Shown piece after piece: positions 7,810-16,056 of a DNA stretch of 64,000 nucleotides. This DNA comes from a bacterium. GTDB lineage: Bacteria > Planctomycetota > Planctomycetia > Planctomycetales > Planctomycetaceae. The position numbers and the translations under genes were made by a program. Location: positions 1 through 64,000 of the forward strand of contig WGME01000008.1 of the NCBI GenBank assembly GCA_016125225.1, written 5' to 3'. Position 1 is the stretch's first letter. Each line of letters begins with the position of its first letter. The notes beneath the pieces were generated by a model. It did no database searches, was not told the DNA's origin, and worked only from the letters and a program-made list of their open reading frames with translations.

Positions 7810-9519
7810 TTATGACAGTGAGATGACGGTTGTTTTGCCCGTCTCGTTCGCAACGCCATGCTGGCCATCACCGACGATTCCTGTTGCTTTCAACCGGATG
7901 GTCGAGGGAGATTCGAGCGGACTCTCCAATCGTGTGGGCAAGATCACCGTGAAGATGCTGCCCTTGCCAAACTCGCTGACGAGTTGGACATCACCGCCGA
8001 GCAACTTGGCCAACTCACGGACAATCGACAGCCCCAATCCCGTGCCTTCGTACTGGCGCGTCAACGTATCCTGCATACCGGGCACATTACGTCCCTGGCG
8101 GAACTTCTCGAAGATACGTTCCTGCTCTTCCAGAGGAATGCCGATGCCGGTGTCTTCCACGACGATGGCGAACTGAGTGCGCCCCCGGGCTTCGGCACGC
8201 ACCCGCACACGCCCTCCTTCGGGTGTGAACTTGATGGCATTCGAAAGCAGATTGTTCAGGATCTGCTGCAGTTTCCCGGGGTCTTGCCACAATAAGGGGA
8301 CTCGCGGATCGACATCCCAACCCAGGTCGATGTTCTTCTTCTCGGCGAGGGGCAGCATGGTCCCCACCAGTCGCTCAACCAGATCGGCGACCGAAAACTC
8401 CACCAGATGGAGTTCCATTTTGCCGCTCTCAATTTTTGCCAGATCGAGCACGTCGTTAATCAATGACAGCAGGTTTCGTCCGGACAATTGGATGTTGCCG
8501 ACATACCGGCGTTGCTTGTCGTTCAAGTTCTGCATGCCCAACAGCACATCGCTGAAGCCGAGAATGGAGTTGAGTGGTGTACGCAGTTCGTGACTGATCG
8601 TCGCCAGAAACTCGTTCTTGAGGTTATTCAGTTCGTACAGCCGCATATTGGCCTGGGCCAGTTCATCGTTCTTGCCTTCATAGTCGCGATTGACCGCCTG
8701 GAGTTCTTCCTGCACGGTGACCAGGTGCCGCAGCATGCGGTTGAAAGCATGGCTGAGTTCTTCAAACTCATCACCGGTGCGGATGTCGGCTCGCAGATTG
8801 AGGGCTCCGCGAGCAATGCTGTCGGAGACATCCTTGAGATGCAGCACGGGTTTCACGATGACGTACCGCACAATTGCATAGGCGGCCAGCATTGCCAGAA
8901 AGGCCGTGACAATGCCCGTCGCCAGCAGCGTGGCGTTGTTCCAGGCCAAAGCGCGGTGAGTTTTATCGAGCGGGAAGGAAATTTTGACCATGCCGATCGC
9001 GTCGCCAACGTTCAGATTCGCATTCTGCCCCGCTTGCTTGGCACGATGACAATCGATACAGGATTCGGTCGCATAGACTCCGGCATAATAATTGAACCGT
9101 CTGCCCACCCCGTCCTTGCGCATGTAAACGACTTCATGCTTGCCGGAGCCGATCTCCATCATGGCGCGATAGTCTTCACCGACAGGGCCTGTTGTCGGGT
9201 TCGGGTCCAATGTCATGAGCGCCCAGCTCGACTCTTTGAGATCAGCGGGTTTCAGCTCGGCTGACATCTTGCCGACGTGTTCGGCCATGCTGAATTCTTG
9301 CCCCGATTCCGACCACTTCCAGTGCTTTTCGAGAATGACAGTCGGGACCATCAACCGGGCGGCGATTTCATTCTGCTCGTAGACCAGTTGTGTCGTTTGC
9401 CGGGCGTAGAGATAGAAGCTGCCGGTAATCAACAGCAGCAAACCACTCCCGAACAGGAAGCGGCACTTCCGTTCCAAGCTGGTTTCGCCGAGCAGTTTTT
9501 TGATAGTGCGGTACGACAT
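7810..9519 (-). CDS. Sensor histidine kinase with haem-binding DUF3365-type periplasmic domain
   Basis: 569 residues. A membrane helix at about 20-38 is followed by a periplasmic domain of the Tll0287/DUF3365 kind ending in CIDCH (Cys154, Cys157, His158), a c-type haem attachment motif. A second helix at about 192-215, a HAMP linker and a coiled coil come next. The HisKA box SHELRTPLN (His310) and an ATPase domain (NLLSNAIKF, DTGIGIP, GTGLGLSI) complete it. Such a layout suggests sensing of redox state or a small ligand through bound haem, passing phosphate to a response regulator. No regulator gene is adjacent. It is transcribed away from the 9878 cluster. Confidence 0.9.
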   Translation of the reverse strand: MSYRTIKKLLGETSLERKCRFLFGSGLLLLITGSFYLYARQTTQLVYEQNEIAARLMVPTVILEKHWKWSESGQEFSMAEHVGKMSAELKPADLKESSWALMTLDPNPTTGPVGEDYRAMMEIGSGKHEVVYMRKDGVGRRFNYYAGVYATESCIDCHRAKQAGQNANLNVGDAIGMVKISFPLDKTHRALAWNNATLLATGIVTAFLAMLAAYAIVRYVIVKPVLHLKDVSDSIARGALNLRADIRTGDEFEELSHAFNRMLRHLVTVQEELQAVNRDYEGKNDELAQANMRLYELNNLKNEFLATISHELRTPLNSILGFSDVLLGMQNLNDKQRRYVGNIQLSGRNLLSLINDVLDLAKIESGKMELHLVEFSVADLVERLVGTMLPLAEKKNIDLGWDVDPRVPLLWQDPGKLQQILNNLLSNAIKFTPEGGRVRVRAEARGRTQFAIVVEDTGIGIPLEEQERIFEKFRQGRNVPGMQDTLTRQYEGTGLGLSIVRELAKLLGGDVQLVSEFGKGSIFTVILPTRLESPLESPSTIRLKATGIVGDGQHGVANETGKTTVISLS

Positions 9520-9877
9520 CTCGTCTCTCGCTGGGACAGTCCCTTTGTTGTACCCGGAGAGACCGGTTTCCGCGAGCCGAGTCTGCTCTCACCATCACAA
9601 TCCAAGCTGGTGTTTGTTGCCGGAATGCCACATTGATGGGGACAAAAGGCATCACGAATTGTGTGGCGACTGAGACATGGGTTTGCCTGTTTTCCCGCAG
9701 ATTCGGCGTGATCGCACTGAGCAGAACCGCTCCAGCCGACACAACCCTCATAACGGCTACAGTCGTCTGTACTCCCCAGGTCTTGGCAAGTTCTCGGTGT
9801 TCTTATTCTCACTGAGTACACGATTTGCGTCAGAGTAGACGTCGAGATCGGCCAGACCTTCTGTGCGGAGTGCTTTT
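9520..9877 (+). other. Divergent intergenic region, 358 bases
   Basis: This stretch separates the minus-strand haem-domain kinase from the plus-strand cluster at 9878. I see no convincing gene: open frames on both strands lack family features and good ribosome-binding sites. It should hold the promoters for both directions, but I recognise no clear -10/-35 pair or operator. Confidence 0.5.
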
Positions 9878-10459
9878 ATGTCCATCGAGTTGGCTCGCTG
9901 GCAGCAGGAACTGTTGGAACTACGCGGTATCAGTCAGGGATTGAGCGCCCAACTGCTCGCAGCGGCCGATGACCTGCGCGATCAGGGCAGCGGTATTCCG
10001 AATGACCTATTAACGCAATTGAGTCGATACGGCATGCGTCTGCAGACCTTGCAGGCCAGCCTGCGTTTAGCCTATCCCCAACTCCCCGGCAACCCGTCTC
10101 TCGACGATCTCGAAGTGCTGTTGCAAAGCCAGCAGCATGTGCAGCAAGCGCTGCAGGTGCTCGATTCGGCCAGTCGGTTAAAGCATCGCGAGCAACTCGC
10201 GTTTGCTCCGCTGAATCGTGTGCTGGAACTCTGCCAGTCGTTACGCGAACAGCTTGCAACCCCGGGCGCGTCGGGAGAAACGGCGGAGGATTTAGTGGAA
10301 GGACGACATGCCGTTGCCGCCCTGGTGCAACTGGTGCGCGAGCCCGACAGCCTAACCGATGAACGCTGGCAATCGTTACAGGAATTGGTAGCCCGGCAGT
10401 TTGGCCGAGAACTCGCGACCGCCGTGGCTCGGGGCCGTGTGACGGAATCACTGGCCTGA
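9878..10459 (+). CDS. Helical protein of unknown function, paralogue of the N-terminus of the 878-residue protein
   Basis: 193 residues, predicted almost all helical and rich in Leu and Gln. I recognise no named domain. The C-terminal part (AALVQLVREPDSLTDERWQSLQ, then ELATAVARGRV) lines up with the same position in the protein at 10884 (AAVLALVTQADDLQDDAWVELQ, then LTTALIRGHI). The spacing from the N-terminal helices is also similar. The two therefore look like duplicates of one unit. ATG 9878 was chosen over an upstream GTG because GGAG sits 7 bases before it. First gene of a five- or six-gene co-directional cluster. Confidence 0.7.
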   Translation: MSIELARWQQELLELRGISQGLSAQLLAAADDLRDQGSGIPNDLLTQLSRYGMRLQTLQASLRLAYPQLPGNPSLDDLEVLLQSQQHVQQALQVLDSASRLKHREQLAFAPLNRVLELCQSLREQLATPGASGETAEDLVEGRHAVAALVQLVREPDSLTDERWQSLQELVARQFGRELATAVARGRVTESLA

Positions 10460-10536
10460 ACTTCTTGAGCGCGGGCATCCAAGATCATGCAGGACTTCAC
10501 AGAGCGACAATTAATACCACTTTCCGGGATAGCATC

Positions 10537-10818
10537 ATGAGTGTCTGCCGTTACAAAAACCTGATGTCGTATCTGCCAGGCATGGCTTCGGTCGTGAATG
10601 CGTTTCAATCGCACGACGTGCAACTCGAAGTCTTTCACGAATTGATGAAAGCCCTTGAAACGCGTTTGGAACAGGATGGTGTTCCGCCGTCCGCGGCCGG
10701 TCCCCGGGCGGCATCCCTGAAGCATCTGCTGTCTCAAGCGGCTCAACAGCGCCAGGACGACCTGGAACTCGACCTGGAAGAGGGAGACAGCATTCATACA
10801 GCCCCGGTCCGACCTTGA
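10537..10818 (+). CDS. Small hypothetical protein in the paralogue cluster
   Basis: 93 residues beginning MSVCRYKNLMSY. No family recognised. The centre is helical (VFHELMKALETRLEQDG) and the tail acidic (DDLELDLEEGDS). It lies between the two paralogous genes, on the same strand with short gaps. The frame is open further upstream to 10465, but the ATG at 10537 gives a start beyond the preceding stop with a weak GGGATAG site. Function unknown; its position suggests it belongs with its neighbours. Confidence 0.5.
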   Translation: MSVCRYKNLMSYLPGMASVVNAFQSHDVQLEVFHELMKALETRLEQDGVPPSAAGPRAASLKHLLSQAAQQRQDDLELDLEEGDSIHTAPVRP

Positions 10819-10883
10819 TCTGGTCCGCCCGCCCCGGTTTCAACTTGCATTCGACTACCGCATAGGCTGTTGTTCGGACTTCC

Positions 10884-13520
10884 ATGACATCCCAAGTTGC
10901 CCCGAATTTCGATGATCGCGAACATGCTCGGCTCTGGCTGGCAGCACAGTCGCTCGCCGATGCGCTGAATCGGGCCGCACGCGAACTCGGCATGACCGGC
11001 AGCCCCGTATCCACGTCATTGATACAAGAGGCAGCCGACTACCAGCAGCAGCTACAATCTCATGCAATGAGACTGGCTTCTACAATCCGTCTGCCTGCGG
11101 ATGCGTCATTAAGCTGGAAACGGATTGACGCCGAGCAACAACGGCTGCGGCAACGACAGCAGGCTCGCGACATTCTGGAGCAGCTAGTCCGTCTGCAACA
11201 TACGTCGATCGATCATTTTGAACCACTGATTCCCATTCAGCAGGCGGCCAGTCAGCGGCTGCAAGCGCTCAATGAAGAAACAGAAGGGGACTGGCTCGAT
11301 CTTGAGATCGCGGATCTCTCGCATTACAAGCATCCCTTGGCCGCCGTTCTGGCTTTGGTGACTCAAGCCGATGACCTGCAGGATGATGCCTGGGTGGAAC
11401 TTCAGGACCGCGTGAGTCAAAGTTACGGTCCACGGCTAACAACGGCGTTGATCCGTGGGCATATCTGTATCGCTGCCGTCACGGAGACCACTCCGCAACA
11501 AGATGCTACAGTCGATGAATTGATCACGGATTCCTCTGCGAAGAGTGACAACCCTGTTCTACCGACAGAGCAGGGGTTGTCTGAAGTCGATTCCGCACCG
11601 GTCGGTGAAGACCTCATCTTCGATACGCCATCGCCACCGGAACCACGTCGCTGGTCAATTCAGCCATTGCTGGAAGTTCCACCTGAGGATCGGGAGCAAG
11701 CACCGCCGCCTGAGTTGCAAAGCGGTAGCCTGACTCTTCCAACCGAATCGTTGGAGGAAAGATCAGAGACCGACATCGCGCCATTACCGCAGGTGCCCAC
11801 GCTCGTTAAACCTTCCACACCGTTGCCTCCTCATGCGGGGGGAAATGCCACGCACGACATTGCTCATGCGGTGATGAAGCTGATTCGTGAAGAGCGTTTT
11901 GCCCTCGCGGCCCATCTTGTTGAAGCCGGGGATGCCGACCTCTCCGCGCACTGCCCGGTCTCGGCCCAATTGCTGCGAGCCTGTGCATTAGCCCGGCACA
12001 TCAGCTATCCCAGCGGTGACCTGGCGCATCAACTCGATCGCGATCTGCGACAACTTCCGCCTTTGCCCGCGAAGGCTTATTCCGCTGACGATGAATTCGG
12101 GCTGGGTTTGATCGTCCGTGCGGCCTGTTTGCCACCGGCCATGCTGGGGGCTTCCACCGCCGCAACAACGCTGCTGCGCAGTTTTCCCATCGAACCCGGG
12201 ACCAGCCAGCTTTACAACTTTTGTTCGCGGGTCGCGGCGTATGGCGAGCGGATGCAGGGATTCGCGGCCGAAATGTTTCAGGCCACGGCGGACGAAAATT
12301 CATGGCGGAGCGACGAAGCCAAACTGCAGCGTGATCTGCAACAGTGGTGGACTCTGCTCCCCGAACGCACGGTGACATACACGCGCTCATCGCCTTTATA
12401 TGTGCATGCCCACTGGACGGTAATGACCCGCCCCGTGCAGCAGAGTCCCGAGCGGTTGGAACACTGGCTGACCTGGCAGAACGTCCTCTGTCAACTCGAT
12501 CAGTTGTTGCGACCACTACGGCTAACGGGGCCGGTGGATCGCCAGCGACTGAAGTCCGATGTGCTGCGGTTGACGAACTGGCTGGAAGCTCCGACCTCGC
12601 TTTTCGAAGCGAAAACGCCGTTGAACCTCACGGAGCATCAGCAGAACATTGTGCGAGAAGGTCTGGAGTTGGCACATCGCTGGTTGCGGCTGGACGCGGC
12701 GGCTCCCCAACGGGCCCGTGTGCTGGCTTCGCAAGATCAGGCCGACCTGCTGGAAGACCTCCGTCAGCGGATACCGGCGGTCTTGCAGGAACTGGATCTG
12801 CTAACACGCACCCGTCCGGCCAAATGGTTAATGACCGGAGCCGTTGCCTGCCGTCATATCACAGAATATCTCCAGCGACTCTGCACCGGTCAGCAAACGC
12901 TCGCCGTTCAGGAACCGACCTTGCACGAAGTGTTGCGAGCCGTGCTGTTGAAGGTGCCTAACCTGGAACTCGATGGACAATGGCAACCACTGCTGGACCT
13001 GCGCGATGCCCTGCCCCAACTGATGGATTCCGTTCATCAGGACGAATTGACCTGGCGCGATGCCGTCGAACTCCAAAGCCAGCAGGGTGATCATCTGGCG
13101 ACACAGCGGCTCCTCGACTTACCGGTCTGGGACGATGCCGAACGGCCCGCCTTGCGACAACTTCGATCTCAACGTCTGGAGCAGTGCCGCCAGCAGGCAC
13201 ACCAGTCGTTGACCGAGCTGATTGAACAGATGCAGGCAGCTGCCGATGCCCAGCAGATCACGGCGCAGAGTTGCGAAGAATGGACCGAACGGGCGGATCG
13301 CCTGCTGATTTCCATTCCACGCACGCTCACCTTTGGTCGACTGTGGTCGCAGATTGATGTGCTGCGGCAATCGTGGCAGCGGGTTAGTTCGCCAGAATTC
13401 ACGCGTCCGATGTTTCCTCACGAATCCAGTCCATCCACTCGCACGCTGCTTGTAGATGAAACGCCGGATTCACCGACCACCGAAGCCTCGACATCGACCG
13501 CGTCCGATTGGGTGTTTTAA
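10884..13520 (+). CDS. Large helical protein of unknown function with duplicated N-terminal unit
   Basis: 878 residues, no signal peptide and no membrane segment. Residues 1-195 match the whole protein at 9878. Residues 200-330 form a Pro/Glu/Ser-rich linker with low complexity. From about 335 to 850 there is a long helical region starting DIAHAVMKLIREERFALAAHLVEAG, suggestive of an alpha-solenoid scaffold. The tail is Ser/Thr-rich. No nucleotide-binding motif is visible. It overlaps nothing, but its stop (13520) lies only 14 bases before the next start, so co-translation with the TPR protein is likely. A scaffold or partner-binding role is inference only. Confidence 0.75.
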   Translation: MTSQVAPNFDDREHARLWLAAQSLADALNRAARELGMTGSPVSTSLIQEAADYQQQLQSHAMRLASTIRLPADASLSWKRIDAEQQRLRQRQQARDILEQLVRLQHTSIDHFEPLIPIQQAASQRLQALNEETEGDWLDLEIADLSHYKHPLAAVLALVTQADDLQDDAWVELQDRVSQSYGPRLTTALIRGHICIAAVTETTPQQDATVDELITDSSAKSDNPVLPTEQGLSEVDSAPVGEDLIFDTPSPPEPRRWSIQPLLEVPPEDREQAPPPELQSGSLTLPTESLEERSETDIAPLPQVPTLVKPSTPLPPHAGGNATHDIAHAVMKLIREERFALAAHLVEAGDADLSAHCPVSAQLLRACALARHISYPSGDLAHQLDRDLRQLPPLPAKAYSADDEFGLGLIVRAACLPPAMLGASTAATTLLRSFPIEPGTSQLYNFCSRVAAYGERMQGFAAEMFQATADENSWRSDEAKLQRDLQQWWTLLPERTVTYTRSSPLYVHAHWTVMTRPVQQSPERLEHWLTWQNVLCQLDQLLRPLRLTGPVDRQRLKSDVLRLTNWLEAPTSLFEAKTPLNLTEHQQNIVREGLELAHRWLRLDAAAPQRARVLASQDQADLLEDLRQRIPAVLQELDLLTRTRPAKWLMTGAVACRHITEYLQRLCTGQQTLAVQEPTLHEVLRAVLLKVPNLELDGQWQPLLDLRDALPQLMDSVHQDELTWRDAVELQSQQGDHLATQRLLDLPVWDDAERPALRQLRSQRLEQCRQQAHQSLTELIEQMQAAADAQQITAQSCEEWTERADRLLISIPRTLTFGRLWSQIDVLRQSWQRVSSPEFTRPMFPHESSPSTRTLLVDETPDSPTTEASTSTASDWVF

Positions 13521-13534
13521 CCGAACGCAACACC

Positions 13535-15490
13535 ATGTATACCGAAGCCCAACTTCTGCAGCAAATCGCGGACGCCCGCAAAAACGGGACGGCAGTCCAG
13601 CCGCGCGTGTTGCACGCCTGCCAGAATCTCGCCGACTGGTATGTTAGCGTCGGGCGGCTCAACGATGCCGAGCAGCGCTGGGCCAACCTCATCAAGGAAC
13701 TTGATGGCCTGCCGGATGCCAAGCTGGCTGACCGAGCCGTGGCGCATGTCCGCCGTGCAGAAGTCCTGCATGCCTTGGGACAATTGCAGGCCGAGCAGAC
13801 GGAACTCTGGACCGCGATTGAGATACTCCATCAGGAACCACAACCCCCGCGACTCGATTTGGCCTACATCCTGAATCAGTTGGCGGAAGTCACCTATGCG
13901 CTGGGCCGTTATGAAACGGCACTCACGGCCAGTCAACAGGCATTGGCCTGGCTCACCGATGTGGTGCCGACCAGCCATCATGAAATGGTTCGGACCCGCA
14001 ACAATCTTGCGGCGACTCACGTCGTGAGAGGTGAATTCGCGCTGGCCGAACGACTGCTGCGTCAAAATCTGAAATTGCTGGCCCGGCAATACGGCGAACA
14101 GGACGCCGGCCTGGTGATACCGCTGCAGAATCTCGCCGAAGTTTTGCGGGCCACGGGCAAGTTGACCGAAGCCGAAAAAGTCTTACAGACGGCCGAACAG
14201 ATTGCGACCCGTCGATTCGGCTCGGCCCATGCCATCACTTTGCATGGTTTGATGCTCAAGGCTGATTTGCTGGTATTTCAAGGCGATCTTTCGACGGCCG
14301 AACGATTGTTGCGGCAGGTTCTCGAGACTCGTCAGGCGACCGCACCCGACGATCGTGTGCCGATGGCTCGGACTCTGCTGGAACTGGGACAGATTTTGTG
14401 CCAGCGTAGTCGGTACCGCGAGGCCGAACCCGTGCTCGATGCCGCATTGCAACTGGTGCTGACGTTACATGGAGAAACGCATCCGAAAACGTCGGCCGTG
14501 TATGTGGCCTTAAGTCGGCTCTACCTTGGTCTTGGTCGACTGGCGAATGCCGAACGATCGATTCAGAAGGCCCTGGGCATTCAACAGTTGGCTTTACATC
14601 CGCAAGCGACGGCTCATGCGGAAACCCATCGGCAGCATGCCATCATCGCCGCCACTCGCGGTGACTGGGCCACTGCTCAAGCTGCTATCCAACGGGCACT
14701 CGATCAGATTGAGCGAACCGATGCCGGGGCAGCGGAATTGCCATTTCAGGTCTTTCTCACGGCTGCCGATCTCGCCCTGCAAACGGGGAATATTGATACC
14801 GCCGATCAGCATCTGGCGCGTGCCGATGCCATGCGCACATCGCCACAGATTTCATTGCGGTCACGGCTGACTTTCCGCCGCTTGCGAGCGCTCGTCGCAC
14901 TGAAACAGAACGATCTAACCGCAGCGGCGACGGCCTGTGAGCGAGCCTTTGCGATCCTGCAAGCATTGCCGACCCATCCTCCCGAAGAAGCGGCACAACT
15001 GGCCGCCGTTGCTGCGGATGTGGCTTTGCTGCAGCAAGACTTCGCTACATGCTTGTCCCTGTGTGAGCAGGAACGGGTCTTCCGTCAGTTGCTAGGACAA
15101 GGTGAAGCGTTATCGGTCGCGAATTTGTACTTCCGTCAAGCCCAGGCCCTGCAACAGCAGCAGGCCTTTGCACCGGCGGTGACGGCCTTTCAGCAAGCAT
15201 TGGCTATCGCTGAACGGTCCTACCAGGCGCCAGCGGGTTTCGTGCAGGAGATTGTCGAGCGGCTGGCCCGGTTGCATCTGTTGCAGCGTGACTTCCAGGC
15301 GTTCCGACCCTGGATGCAACGGGTTTTGAGCTTGTGGAATGCTTCCGATGAGACGCCGGATACCACGATTTGCGAAGACTGGATTCCGGTGTTGCGCAAT
15401 GCGGGAGAAGCCGTCACCGCAGACGAACTGACCGATCAACTGGTGCTCTTGCAGAACCGGCAATCGCATGTGCTGGGAGACCTGTTATGA
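13535..15490 (+). CDS. Tetratricopeptide repeat protein
   Basis: 651 residues made of TPR-like helical pairs through most of its length, for example 'ALGRYETALTASQQALAWL', 'EFALAERLLRQNLKLL', 'LSTAERLLRQVLETR' and 'LGRLANAERSIQKALGIQ'. No other domain and no signal sequence. It probably scaffolds protein interactions. The ATG at 13535 follows the stop of the 878-residue gene by 14 bases; an in-frame TTG at 13508 would overlap that gene. Its stop overlaps the next start (ATGA at 15487-15490), so translation of the isomerase gene is likely coupled to this one. Confidence 0.85.
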   Translation: MYTEAQLLQQIADARKNGTAVQPRVLHACQNLADWYVSVGRLNDAEQRWANLIKELDGLPDAKLADRAVAHVRRAEVLHALGQLQAEQTELWTAIEILHQEPQPPRLDLAYILNQLAEVTYALGRYETALTASQQALAWLTDVVPTSHHEMVRTRNNLAATHVVRGEFALAERLLRQNLKLLARQYGEQDAGLVIPLQNLAEVLRATGKLTEAEKVLQTAEQIATRRFGSAHAITLHGLMLKADLLVFQGDLSTAERLLRQVLETRQATAPDDRVPMARTLLELGQILCQRSRYREAEPVLDAALQLVLTLHGETHPKTSAVYVALSRLYLGLGRLANAERSIQKALGIQQLALHPQATAHAETHRQHAIIAATRGDWATAQAAIQRALDQIERTDAGAAELPFQVFLTAADLALQTGNIDTADQHLARADAMRTSPQISLRSRLTFRRLRALVALKQNDLTAAATACERAFAILQALPTHPPEEAAQLAAVAADVALLQQDFATCLSLCEQERVFRQLLGQGEALSVANLYFRQAQALQQQQAFAPAVTAFQQALAIAERSYQAPAGFVQEIVERLARLHLLQRDFQAFRPWMQRVLSLWNASDETPDTTICEDWIPVLRNAGEAVTADELTDQLVLLQNRQSHVLGDLL

Positions 15491-15942
15491 ACGCGGACAA
15501 CCTGCAAATTCAAACGGGCGATCGAGTGGTGCTGCATTACACCACTTACTCACAGGACGACTGCCTGATTGAGACCTCACGCAATCGTGAACCGCTGGAG
15601 TTTGTCGTCGGTACCTCCGAGATTGTCGCCGGCCTGCAGCGAGCGGTTCTCGGTCTGGCGGAAGGTCAAACGCACCGTTTTCCGGTGATGCCGGAACTCG
15701 CCTTTGGGTTACGACAGAGCCGCCTGCAACCGACCGTTCCACGTTGTGGCCTTCCGGACAACGTGCAGGAAGGTGTTCAACTTCAAACTCAGCCGGCTGA
15801 GTCGGGTCTTGACGTATGGATCAAGCAGCTTCGCGAACATGAGATGATTCTGGATGCGAATCATCCCCTGGCGGGTGAAACGTTGTTATATGATGTCGAA
15901 ATCCTCTCGATACAGCGTCCCCCATCTCTGGAAACCGTCTGA
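15487..15942 (+). CDS. SlyD-like FKBP-type peptidyl-prolyl isomerase
   Basis: 151 residues. The FKBP core is recognisable: GDRVVLHYTTYSQDD, then LEFVVGTSEIVAGLQRAVLGLAEGQTHRF, which mirrors 'xxFxxGxGxxIxGLExALxGMxxGE' of SlyD. LDANHPLAGETLLYDVEILSI near the C-terminus is the SlyD/SlpA ending. Between them lies the flap region (VPRCGLPDNVQEG). The His-rich metal-binding tail of SlyD is missing. It probably isomerises X-Pro bonds or acts as a chaperone in the cytoplasm. Its start overlaps the stop of the TPR gene by four bases, which argues for a shared role in that cluster. Confidence 0.85.
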   Translation: MNADNLQIQTGDRVVLHYTTYSQDDCLIETSRNREPLEFVVGTSEIVAGLQRAVLGLAEGQTHRFPVMPELAFGLRQSRLQPTVPRCGLPDNVQEGVQLQTQPAESGLDVWIKQLREHEMILDANHPLAGETLLYDVEILSIQRPPSLETV

Positions 15943-16056
15943 TTGTATTCACTTAAACCCTTCGCTTAAGTCCATTTTGTGATTCCATTTTTTCAATAAA
16001 GCCCATCACGTCCGCCGCAGTTTCTGCGACTTCGATCTGTCAAGGTGCAGACCACC

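Noticed and set aside
8488-9264. Plus-strand frame opposite the sensor kinase
   Set aside because: Mirror of a well-supported kinase on the minus strand; no ribosome-binding site or family match.
13517-14089. Minus-strand frame opposite the TPR gene
   Set aside because: Shadow of a TPR-coding sequence with no independent features.
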